DNA of 8,203 bases from Methanothermococcus okinawensis. Its GTDB lineage: Archaea; AGJL01; Methanococci; Methanococcales; Methanococcaceae. This document shows, piece after piece, positions 1 through 5,804 of this stretch. The number at the start of each line of letters is the position of its first letter. The stretch's first letter is position 1. The position numbers were made by a program, and so were the translations under genes. The notes below the pieces were generated by a model. That model saw only the letters and a program-made list of their open reading frames with translations, did no database searches and was not told the origin of the DNA. The stretch lies in assembly GCA_015661555.1 (NCBI GenBank), contig DQVW01000109.1, positions 1-8,203 on the forward strand. Reading direction: 5' to 3'.

Positions 1-108
1 AAATTTGCAGAGATCGTTGGAGGAGCTGTTTTAGCTGGGGAGCTCTCCCTCCTTGGAGCCCTGGCCTCTGGGGATTTAGCCAGAGCCCATGCCCAGTTAG
101 GAAGATAA
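1..108 (+). CDS. hmgA: HMG-CoA reductase, C-terminal end (partial)
   Basis: The first 35 codons are open in frame from base 1 and end at a TAA stop. The peptide reads KFAEIVGGAVLAGEL, then SLLGALASGDLARAHAQLGR. This is the characteristic C-terminus of class I 3-hydroxy-3-methylglutaryl-CoA reductase, in which a helix 'AEIVAGxVLAGELSL' is followed by a small-residue stretch and a conserved 'H' a few residues before the end. The enzyme makes mevalonate from HMG-CoA with NADPH and supplies the isoprenoid chains of archaeal membrane lipids. The catalytic domain and start lie outside the window, so only the tail can be judged. It lies 24 bases upstream of hef on the same strand and may be cotranscribed with it, although the gap contains a run of six T that could end some transcripts. 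Confidence 0.87.
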   Translation, partial: KFAEIVGGAVLAGELSLLGALASGDLARAHAQLGR

Positions 109-122
109 TTTACACTTTTTTA

Positions 123-128
123 GGTGAG
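123..128 (+). promoter_or_regulatory. Ribosome binding site that sets the hef start
   Basis: GGTGAG matches the anti-Shine-Dalgarno of methanogen 16S rRNA (CACCUCC). Its GGTGA ends five bases before ATG 133, the same arrangement seen at other genes here. A GTG at 124-126 lies inside this motif and so is unlikely to be the start. Confidence 0.72.
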
Positions 129-132
129 TTCC

Positions 133-2337
133 ATGTATATAAATCACCCTCTTATAAAACCTAACACCCTAGAATCTAGGACCTATCAGGAGTTAATTGT
201 GGCAAAGGCTCTGGAGAAGAACACCCTCTGTGTCCTAGGTACAGGTCTTGGAAAGACAGTGATAGCCACCTTGACAATTGCAGGGGTACTCTCTAAGAGG
301 GATGGGAAGGTTCTAATTATAGCCCCCTCCCGTCCCCTTGTTGAGCAACACTACAACAGTCTAAAGAACTTTCTAAATATCCCTGAAAAGGAGATTGTAG
401 TTCTAACAGGGAAGATACCCCCTGAAAAGAGGAAGAAACTCTGGAGGACAGGAAAGGTATTTGTTGCAACCCCTCAGATAGTTGAAAACGACATTGTGGC
501 GGGGAGGGTACCAGTTGATGACTTCGTCCTCCTCATAGTAGACGAGGCACATCATACTACAGGTAATCACTCCTACACCTTTGTAGCCTCCACCTTTAAG
601 GGTAAGGTGAGGGTCCTTGGACTGACGGCATCCCCAGGATCTGATATAGATAGGGTACTTGAGGTATGTGAGAACCTTGGAATTGAACATGTGGAGATAA
701 GAACTCCAGAGGACCCAGATGTAAGGAAGTACGTTAAAACTGTGAAGATAAGAACTGTAAAGGTAAAACTACCTAGGGAGTACCAGGAGTGTATAGAGTT
801 AATTAGAAGTGCCCTTAAGGAGAGGTTGAAGATACTGAGAGACTGTAAGTTGATACACTCTATCGTAGTAAATAGATCTGAACTTCTAGCTTTACAGAGA
901 AGGGTTATGGAGATAGAGGGTGAATCTAAGTATGAATTGATAAGGGTGGTATCTGAGGCCATAAAGTTGGACTATGCAGTGGAGATATTGGAGTGTCAGG
1001 GGAAGGATGCATTCCTAAATTACTTCGAGAGACTAGGTAGTCAGAATACAAGATCTGCCAGAGAAATTGTGAGAGATCCCAAGGTGCTAAAGGCGGTGTA
1101 CAAGTTAAGGACACTGGATATAGACCATCCAAAGTTGGACAAACTCCTTGAGATAGTGAAGGATATTCTAAGTAAAAATAGGAAGGAGAAGATTATAGTT
1201 TTTGCTCAATATAGGGATACTGTAGAGAAGATCGTCAATCTCCTCAGGGAGAACAAGATAGGGGCACTCCCCTTCATGGGTCAGTCTAACAGGGGAGGTA
1301 AGGGGATGTCCCAGAAGGAACAGATAAAAACCCTGGAGAGGTTTAAGGGAGATGACAGTATAAACGTTCTGGTTTCAACTAGTGTATCTGAGGAGGGTAT
1401 AGACATTACAAGTGTTAACTATGTAATATTCTACGAGCCAGTGCCCTCTGAGATCAGGTTCATCCAGAGGAAGGGTAGGGCCTCCAGGGGTGAAGGGGGA
1501 GAGTGTATCATTCTTATAACTGAGAATACCAGGGATGAGGCTTACTACTGGTCTGCCATACAGAAAGAGAGGAATATGAAGAGGATACTTAAGGAGATGG
1601 TAAAGACGTTAAATAAGAAGTTAAGGGAGAAAAAGAAGGATTACAGGGGGCCACTAGATGCCTATCTGGAGGAGGAAACTTCCTCTAAGGTTGAGGAGGA
1701 GAAAAAACCTAAGATAGTAATAGATCACAGGGAGAAAAATATAGGGAAACTTCTATTTGGGAGGGCGGAGTTGGAATTTAGAAATTTAGAGTTTGGAGAC
1801 TACATACTCAGTGACAGGGTTATTGTAGAGAGGAAGACCTCTGAGGACTTTGAAAACTCCATAATAGATAAGAGACTCTTTAAGCAGTTGAAGGAGTTGA
1901 AGAATTACGAGAGACCTATCCTGATCATTGAAGGGGATAGATTCGAGAGACTTGAGGAGAATGTGATAAAGGGTGCAATACTCTCCATAGTGTTGGACTA
2001 TCACATCCCTATACTATTTTCCAAGTCCCCTGAGGAGACTGCAGATATCCTGCTAAAGTTGGCGGAGAGGGAACAGCTTAAAAATAAGAGGCCTGTAGAG
2101 ATTAGAACTGGAAAGAAACCTATGTCCCTAAGGGAGAGGCAGAGATTTATAGTTGAGAGTTTCCCAGATGTTGGCCCTGTAACTGCGGAGAATCTACTTC
2201 TCAGTTTTGAAACCATAGAGAATATAGTCAATGCTTCTGAGGAGGAACTTATGAAGGTGGAGGGTGTAGGTAAGGCAACTGCAAGGAAGATAAAGGAGGT
2301 ACTTACTGAGAGGTATACAAAATCCCCTACTCCTTGA
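133..2337 (+). CDS. hef: Hef: archaeal FANCM/XPF-like helicase-nuclease
   Basis: This 734-residue protein combines a superfamily 2 helicase with an XPF-type nuclease, the architecture of archaeal Hef, which processes stalled replication forks and branched DNA. Helicase motifs seen: GTGLGKT at 36-42 (Walker A), DEAH at 137-140, TASP at 165-168, STSVSEEGID at 415-424 and QRKGRASR at 445-452. A charged linker (about 490-527) leads to the nuclease: GDY at 555-557 and VERKTSEDF at 565-573, the ERKxxxD signature, with the metal-binding residues present. Two helix-hairpin-helix units close the protein: FPDVGPVTAENLL (677-689) and VEGVGKATARKI (709-720). Both halves look intact and of normal length. 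Walker A has Gly where LPTGLGKT is usual, and motif VI departs from QRRGRTGR. ATG 133 is preferred to GTG 124, which lies inside the ribosome binding site; homologues also begin just before the 'IKPNTLESR-YQ' segment. The stop overlaps the convergent neighbour by 11 bases. Confidence 0.95.
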   Translation: MYINHPLIKPNTLESRTYQELIVAKALEKNTLCVLGTGLGKTVIATLTIAGVLSKRDGKVLIIAPSRPLVEQHYNSLKNFLNIPEKEIVVLTGKIPPEKRKKLWRTGKVFVATPQIVENDIVAGRVPVDDFVLLIVDEAHHTTGNHSYTFVASTFKGKVRVLGLTASPGSDIDRVLEVCENLGIEHVEIRTPEDPDVRKYVKTVKIRTVKVKLPREYQECIELIRSALKERLKILRDCKLIHSIVVNRSELLALQRRVMEIEGESKYELIRVVSEAIKLDYAVEILECQGKDAFLNYFERLGSQNTRSAREIVRDPKVLKAVYKLRTLDIDHPKLDKLLEIVKDILSKNRKEKIIVFAQYRDTVEKIVNLLRENKIGALPFMGQSNRGGKGMSQKEQIKTLERFKGDDSINVLVSTSVSEEGIDITSVNYVIFYEPVPSEIRFIQRKGRASRGEGGECIILITENTRDEAYYWSAIQKERNMKRILKEMVKTLNKKLREKKKDYRGPLDAYLEEETSSKVEEEKKPKIVIDHREKNIGKLLFGRAELEFRNLEFGDYILSDRVIVERKTSEDFENSIIDKRLFKQLKELKNYERPILIIEGDRFERLEENVIKGAILSIVLDYHIPILFSKSPEETADILLKLAEREQLKNKRPVEIRTGKKPMSLRERQRFIVESFPDVGPVTAENLLLSFETIENIVNASEEELMKVEGVGKATARKIKEVLTERYTKSPTP

Positions 2338-3562
2338 AGTACTTGTACCCGGAGGATAGAAGTGCTGCCCCTACTGCACCTATATGTTGAGAGTAAGGTG
2401 GAACTATTATTTTCCTACCAAGTATCTCCTCCAGTGCCAACACCATACCCTTCAAGAGGCTACTACCCCCTACAAGTATAACAGGATCCCTCACATCCAC
2501 CTCCTGGAGTTGCTGTTCATATATCTGCTCTGCAACTGAGTGGGCTGCTGCAGCTGCCACATCCCTTGGATCGGCACCCTCTGCCAAGGCGGTAACTAGG
2601 TCCTGAATACCGAAGACTATACAGTAACTGTTCATCTTAATCTTCCTCCAATCCCCCTCTGCAGCCATCTCTCCCAACTCCTGGATGGACACCCCTAACC
2701 TCCTTGCAGTGATCTCGAAGAACCTCCCACTGGCACCTGCACAGATACCTCCCATGGTGAAACTGTCTGGTATGGCATTGTTAAGGGAGATGGCCTTGTT
2801 ATCCATACCCCCAATATCTATAACTGTTGCCTCCCCCTCCTGCTTATCTGCCAGGAAGGCAGCTCCCTTGGAGTTCACAGTTAACTCCTCCTGTATAAGA
2901 TCTGCCTTGAAGTACTCCCCAACTGTATGTCTTCCATACCCTGTAGTCCCTATAGTCTCAATATCCTCCATCTTTAGTCCAGCCTCTTTCAGGGCCTCAT
3001 TTACAGCCTCCTTTGCAGACTCTATAACATCTCTGGTATAGACCCATCCCTTCCCAACAACCTCGTTATCCACCATAACTACAGCCTTTGTAGTTGTAGA
3101 TCCACTGTCTATCCCTAGACTTATACCTTCCTGCCTCTTTCTAACTAGAAGTGCCTTCCTCTCTACAATAGTTACCAGGGCCTCCATTCTAGTTAACAAC
3201 TCAGAGGCCTTGGTCCTCTCTGTAAAGGAGTACATAACAACAGGTAGATCTGTATGCTCCTGGATAAGTTTCCTAACCTCGTTTCTAACAAGGGCACCCT
3301 CTGCACATCTGAAACATGTGGCTATAAATACTGCATCTGCATCTGTGTTCCCCTCTATAATGGACATGGCCCTTGCAAGCATAAGCCTTAAGTTTGAAGA
3401 GGCTACATCAAAACCTAGCTCCCGGTTAACCCTCTCTATATAGTCCAGATCTACCTCGGGGAATATGATCTCCCCTCCAACTTCCCTTGCAGCCTTTTCA
3501 ATCTCACCTTGTACTCCACTGTACTCAGGACCACAGGTTAACTCTGCTATCTTTACTGTCAC
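2327..3562 (-). CDS. mmp15: Methanogenesis marker protein 15 (BadF/BadG/BcrA/BcrD-type ATPase)
   Basis: This is a 411-residue member of the ASKHA ATPases related to the activators of 2-hydroxyacyl-CoA dehydratases, in the form restricted to methanogens (marker protein 15). The ATPase part shows GIDSGSTTTKA (150-160), the second phosphate motif VIDIGGMDNK (247-256) and the adenosine motif LVGGSSLLKG (363-372). Cys274 in GGICAGASGRF and Cys314 in SYCIVFG sit where HgdC-type activators bind a [4Fe-4S] cluster at the dimer interface. A roughly 145-residue N-terminal domain, absent from ordinary activators, carries Cys10 and a CxxC (83-86, TCFRC). By family knowledge the methanogen markers are linked to ATP-dependent activation of methyl-coenzyme M reductase; a role in electron delivery there is an inference. 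The GTG at 3562 is chosen because GGTGA lies four bases upstream and the family's VKIAELTCGPEYSG begins there. The longer frame to 3658 runs across the antisense of an RNA gene. Confidence 0.9.
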   Translation of the reverse strand: MTVKIAELTCGPEYSGVQGEIEKAAREVGGEIIFPEVDLDYIERVNRELGFDVASSNLRLMLARAMSIIEGNTDADAVFIATCFRCAEGALVRNEVRKLIQEHTDLPVVMYSFTERTKASELLTRMEALVTIVERKALLVRKRQEGISLGIDSGSTTTKAVVMVDNEVVGKGWVYTRDVIESAKEAVNEALKEAGLKMEDIETIGTTGYGRHTVGEYFKADLIQEELTVNSKGAAFLADKQEGEATVIDIGGMDNKAISLNNAIPDSFTMGGICAGASGRFFEITARRLGVSIQELGEMAAEGDWRKIKMNSYCIVFGIQDLVTALAEGADPRDVAAAAAHSVAEQIYEQQLQEVDVRDPVILVGGSSLLKGMVLALEEILGRKIIVPPYSQHIGAVGAALLSSGYKYFKE

Positions 3563-3565
3563 GGT

Positions 3566-3571
3566 ATCACC
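3566..3571 (-). promoter_or_regulatory. Ribosome binding site that sets the mmp15 start
   Basis: Read on the minus strand this is GGTGAT, followed by ACC and then the GTG start at 3562. It is the same motif and spacing as at hef, and it decides for the GTG over the in-frame upstream start at 3658. Confidence 0.7.
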
Positions 3572-3584
3572 AAAAAGTGATAGG

Positions 3585-3594
3585 TATTTATAAG
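3585..3594. promoter_or_regulatory. Symmetrical TATA box between mmp15 and the guide RNA
   Basis: The plus strand reads TATTTATAAG; the minus strand reads CTTATAAATA. Archaeal transcription starts about 25 bases from the TATA centre. To the right that is about 3615, almost exactly the first base of the guide RNA's closing stem (3617). To the left it is about 3563, next to the mmp15 GTG, which would make that message nearly leaderless. The rightward assignment fits better. Use in both directions is possible but not shown. Confidence 0.5.
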
Positions 3595-3616
3595 TGTAAA
3601 CAGTAAAAAATGTCCC

Positions 3617-3676
3617 ACTGCGATGATGAGTGCCGACTTCACTGACCTGTGATGACATCGGGGACAGCTGAGCAGT
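3617..3676 (+). ncRNA. Box C/D sRNA guiding rRNA (or tRNA) 2'-O-methylation
   Basis: All parts of an archaeal box C/D sRNA are present in order. Box C is ATGATGA (3623-3629), followed by guide 1, GTGCCGACTTCA (3630-3641), box D' CTGA (3642-3645), a three-base spacer CCT, box C' GTGATGA (3649-3655), guide 2, CATCGGGGACAG (3656-3667), and box D CTGA (3668-3671). Both guides are exactly 12 bases, the archaeal standard. ACTGC (3617-3621) pairs perfectly with GCAGT (3672-3676) and closes the terminal kink-turn stem. The RNA would assemble with L7Ae, Nop5 and fibrillarin. By the rule of the fifth base before box D or D', guide 1 directs methylation of the G in UGAAGUCGGCAC-like targets and guide 2 the second C of CUGUCCCCGAUG-like targets. 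A TATA box lies 25-30 bases upstream and T-rich sequence follows. The segment is visibly more GC-rich than its flanks. Confidence 0.9.
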
Positions 3677-3678
3677 TA

Positions 3679-3693
3679 TATTTTTACTCTTTT
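3679..3693 (+). terminator. Oligo-T terminator of the guide RNA
   Basis: TATTTTTACTCTTTT follows the closing stem after two bases. Archaeal RNA polymerase terminates on T runs in the non-template strand, so two runs of five and four T fit a short RNA gene. Confidence 0.5.
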
Positions 3694-3695
3694 AT

Positions 3696-3700
3696 AAAAA
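3696..3700 (-). terminator. Oligo-T terminator after the UPF0179 gene
   Basis: On the minus strand a run of five T begins four bases after the UPF0179 stop codon. It would help end the dnaG-side transcript before it reads antisense across the guide RNA gene. Confidence 0.35.
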
Positions 3701-3704
3701 TCTT

Positions 3705-4142
3705 TCAATCCACTGGAGATACTACTACCTTTCTCAGGGAGTACCCTTTGGGGCAGGATATCTTCTCTTTAAATACCTTAACTATCCTGTACTTCTCAGG
3801 TAATCCCTCTGGGTTACAGAGGAAGTAGTTTTCACAGACTATGTTGTTACAGTTTATACTGTCAGAGAGGGTTAAACCCTCTAGGGCCTTCCTTGACTCT
3901 ATCAACATAGTTATCTCCTGACTCTCCTCTATCTCCACAACTTTAACCCCGCCCTCATGGACTTTACAGGGGTGATCTGCAGACCTCACACATAGTATCC
4001 TGTATCTCCTCCCTACCACCATACCCTCATGACAGATCTTCTTAAACCTACAACTGTCACACTCCTTCAACATCCCGTAGTAGATAAATTCATTTCCAGT
4101 CTTCGCCAGTCTACTTCCAATTAATGTAACCTTCTTCTCCAT
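3705..4142 (-). CDS. UPF0179 family cysteine-rich protein
   Basis: This 145-residue soluble protein belongs to the euryarchaeal UPF0179 family, whose function is not known. It opens with KKVTLIGSRLAKTGNEFIYYG and holds nine cysteines in clusters: CDSCRFKKIC (28, 31, 37), Cys51, Cys59, then Cys98, Cys103 and Cys109 (CNNIVCENYFLC), and Cys130. The CxxC-x5-C group and its second-half counterpart suggest bound zinc or an iron-sulfur cluster, perhaps at two sites; this is inferred from spacing only. No membrane segment or signal peptide is seen. It starts only eight bases after the UPF0058 stop, and the G-rich TAGGGAT, which includes that stop, is the only ribosome binding site candidate, so translation is probably coupled. 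The two genes very likely form one operon. Confidence 0.82.
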   Translation of the reverse strand: MEKKVTLIGSRLAKTGNEFIYYGMLKECDSCRFKKICHEGMVVGRRYRILCVRSADHPCKVHEGGVKVVEIEESQEITMLIESRKALEGLTLSDSINCNNIVCENYFLCNPEGLPEKYRIVKVFKEKISCPKGYSLRKVVVSPVD

Positions 4143-4150
4143 ATCAATCC

Positions 4151-4462
4151 CTATTTTATTTTGTTATTTCCCCTTCTCTGTCTAACAAGTTCCCTCTCTA
4201 TCTTCTCCCCAGAACTTCTTAACCTACTGGATACACTCCTTGGGACATTTCCATACTCTGACAACACCTTTGCTATAGCACTAGCCAGTAGAAATATGGC
4301 GTAGGTATGTTCAGACTTGGTCCTATGTATGTGGTGGGGGTATATTTTTAACCTGTCGTATGATGTGAAGTACTCGTCTATAGAGTCTCCATACCTCTTC
4401 TTCAGTAACTTCCTCATATACACTAAAAGTTGATGTAACTGTATAAGTTCATCCTTATGCAT
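4151..4462 (-). CDS. UPF0058 family protein
   Basis: This 103-residue, mostly helical and basic protein fits the archaeal UPF0058 family. It begins MHKDELIQLHQLLVYMRKLL, the hallmark of the family, and contains the conserved histidine-rich core PHHIHRTKSEHTYAIFLL (42-59). The His, Lys, Glu, His pattern could bind a metal or nucleic acid, but no function is established. The start is secure: AGGTGG lies four bases before the ATG. It follows dnaG on the same strand after a 61-base gap. From memory, the corresponding UPF0058 and dnaG genes are also neighbours in Methanocaldococcus jannaschii (MJ1205 and MJ1206), so the pairing looks conserved and may reflect a link to priming or to RNA degradation. 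The basic tail (about 73-103) may be unstructured. Confidence 0.85.
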   Translation of the reverse strand: MHKDELIQLHQLLVYMRKLLKKRYGDSIDEYFTSYDRLKIYPHHIHRTKSEHTYAIFLLASAIAKVLSEYGNVPRSVSSRLRSSGEKIERELVRQRRGNNKIK

Positions 4463-4466
4463 ACAA

Positions 4467-4472
4467 CCACCT
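4467..4472 (-). promoter_or_regulatory. Ribosome binding site of the UPF0058 gene
   Basis: AGGTGG on the minus strand is separated from the ATG at 4462 by TTGT. It is a good match to the anti-Shine-Dalgarno and fixes the start. Confidence 0.7.
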
Positions 4473-4490
4473 TAAAAGAAGGAGAATAAT

Positions 4491-4504
4491 TTTAAATACA
4501 AAAA
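4491..4504 (-). promoter_or_regulatory. Possible terminator of dnaG and TATA box for the UPF0058-UPF0179 pair
   Basis: Read on the minus strand, five T (4504-4500) are followed by TATTTAAA (4498-4491). The T run could terminate dnaG transcripts. The AT-rich octamer could act as a TATA box with a start near 4469, just before the UPF0058 ribosome binding site. The match to a TATA consensus is only fair, so readthrough from dnaG remains possible. Confidence 0.35.
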
Positions 4505-4523
4505 CAGGAGAAACACCGTAATC

Positions 4524-5714
4524 TTAGACCACATCCTCATACCTTAAGATCTTCAAATTAGATGGCTTCTTAGTTATGTATATCTCCCTACCAATGATAG
4601 TCAGGTTTGAATTAATACCGTTGAAAAACCTGTCTATTACTCTCTGGGTTATGGGGACATCTGAGATTAGAAAGGAAACACCTGAAAGTAAGTCCTCTGA
4701 CAACTCCTCTAGAGATAACACCTTTTCAAAGTCTGGAGATATCAACTTTACCTTGTTGGTCCCCTCCATCTCCTTAACAGACAACTTTATATACCTTAAC
4801 TGTGACTCCTGATCCCCATTCTTAAATACTTCATAAGTTAGTAAATCCCTCTCGGAGGTTCCATTGTTATCGTCATCCCTCTGGAGATTTATATTCATCT
4901 GTTGCAGGTACTGCTCCACAGGCACCCTCAGCCTTAAGTACTTAAGTACCTCTTTCTTGGAGAGTTCCTCCACCTCCCTACCCTTGGGGGCCCTTGCGAT
5001 GTAGTCTATATCACACCTCTGAAGGGACTCCTTCAGTATAAGCTCCCCCCCTCTATCTCCATCGATAAATATGGTGGTGACCTTCTTCTTGGACAGCTCC
5101 ACTATAGTCTTAGGTATGGAGGCACCTCCAACTGCAATTACATTCTTAATCCCACATCTCAGTAGATTTAGAACATCTGCCCTCCCCTCCACCACGATTA
5201 TACTGTCTGAGTTGTCTATGTTGGGGCCTGCAGGCAACTTCTCCTCACCGTACTCTACTATCTCCCTGGTTCTAATATACTCCCTTATCTCCTCAGCTAT
5301 ATCCTGGATATCTGTCATACTGGCCATAAGGGTCTCCAAAAGTTCCTTGGCCCTGTTGACAATATACTGACGCTTCTCAGCTCGGATATCCCTTATCTCC
5401 TTTACCTCTATCCTGGCGGAACAGGGGCCCACCCTATCTACGGTCTCCAAGGTCGCGGCAATGATGGCAGTCTCCACCCTGTCTAAACTGGAAGGTAGTA
5501 CTATCTTTGCATAGGATTTACCATCCTCACCGTTAACAACCTCTACATCTATCCTTCCAATTCTTCCACTTTTCTGAAGATCTCTCAGGTCTAAATCACC
5601 ACCTAGTAACCCCTCAGTTTGTCCAAATATTGCACCGATGACGTCATTTTTCTCTACGTATCCATCTGCAACAAGTTCAGCGTATATGATATACTTTGTA
5701 GTGCCAAAATCCAT
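4524..5714 (-). CDS. dnaG: Archaeal DnaG-type primase (exosome-associated)
   Basis: This 396-residue protein is archaeal DnaG. It starts MDFGTTKYIIYAELVADGYVE and continues DVIGAIFGQTEGLLG (25-38) and DLDLRDLQKSGRIGRI (40-53), segments highly conserved in the archaeal family. The TOPRIM domain shows IIVVEGRADVLNLLR (172-186, catalytic Glu176), VGGASIPKT (195-203) and FIDGDRGGE (216-224, metal-binding Asp218 and Asp220). No N-terminal zinc finger or C-terminal helicase-binding domain of bacterial DnaG is present, as expected. Family work shows that archaeal DnaG can synthesise primers and is a core partner of the archaeal exosome through Csl4. ATG 5714 is preferred to GTG 5738, because homologues start at MD-GTTKY and a purine-rich GGGAGGGAT lies just upstream. 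It heads a minus-strand run of three genes and is divergent from purC. Confidence 0.94.
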   Translation of the reverse strand: MDFGTTKYIIYAELVADGYVEKNDVIGAIFGQTEGLLGGDLDLRDLQKSGRIGRIDVEVVNGEDGKSYAKIVLPSSLDRVETAIIAATLETVDRVGPCSARIEVKEIRDIRAEKRQYIVNRAKELLETLMASMTDIQDIAEEIREYIRTREIVEYGEEKLPAGPNIDNSDSIIVVEGRADVLNLLRCGIKNVIAVGGASIPKTIVELSKKKVTTIFIDGDRGGELILKESLQRCDIDYIARAPKGREVEELSKKEVLKYLRLRVPVEQYLQQMNINLQRDDDNNGTSERDLLTYEVFKNGDQESQLRYIKLSVKEMEGTNKVKLISPDFEKVLSLEELSEDLLSGVSFLISDVPITQRVIDRFFNGINSNLTIIGREIYITKKPSNLKILRYEDVV

Positions 5715-5719
5715 ATAAC

Positions 5720-5728
5720 ATCCCTCCC
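5720..5728 (-). promoter_or_regulatory. Ribosome binding site favouring the shorter dnaG start
   Basis: GGGAGGGAT on the minus strand lies five bases before ATG 5714 and is downstream of the alternative GTG 5738. It can therefore only serve the ATG. Confidence 0.55.
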
Positions 5729-5746
5729 TAATACCCACACATCTCG

Positions 5747-5764
5747 CTTTATAAGTTTTATATA
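5747..5764. promoter_or_regulatory. Divergent promoter core for dnaG and purC
   Basis: TTTATATA at 5757-5764 on the plus strand is the classic Methanococcales TATA box; about 26 bases on, near 5787, would give purC a leader of some 18 bases that includes its ribosome binding site. On the minus strand the same bases read TATATAAA, and next to them is the palindrome CTTATAAAG (5747-5755). A leftward start at about 5725-5735 would give dnaG a leader of 10-20 bases. Both genes seem to share this compact core. No clear regulator operator is visible. Confidence 0.55.
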
Positions 5765-5791
5765 CTACAAAAATCTATTTATATTTTTATT

Positions 5792-5800
5792 AGGAGGTGA
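5792..5800 (+). promoter_or_regulatory. Strong ribosome binding site of purC
   Basis: AGGAGGTGA is fully complementary to the 3' end of archaeal 16S rRNA (UCACCUCCU) and lies four bases before ATG 5805. It is the strongest such site in the window. Confidence 0.85.
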
Positions 5801-5804
5801 GAGC

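Noticed and set aside
124..132. GTG at 124 as the hef start
   Set aside because: The GTG is part of the GGTGAG ribosome binding site that serves ATG 133.
573..962. 129-codon open frame on the minus strand inside hef
   Set aside because: It is antisense to conserved helicase motifs and resembles no family.
3563..3658. 32-residue N-terminal extension of marker 15
   Set aside because: It is antisense to the guide RNA, its sequence does not resemble the family N-terminus, and a good ribosome binding site precedes the internal GTG at 3562.
3690..3701. TTTTATAAAA palindrome as a rightward promoter
   Set aside because: A rightward start would fall inside the 3' end of the UPF0179 gene with nothing to transcribe; the T and A runs are better explained as terminators, or as a leftward promoter for mmp15.
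5715..5738. GTG at 5738 as the dnaG start
   Set aside because: Archaeal DnaG begins at the following MDFGTTKY, and the ribosome binding site lies between the two candidates.
5619..5804. Upstream extension of the purC frame
   Set aside because: It crosses the dnaG start and the shared promoter, and is not PurC-like; AGGAGGTGA marks the true start at 5805.
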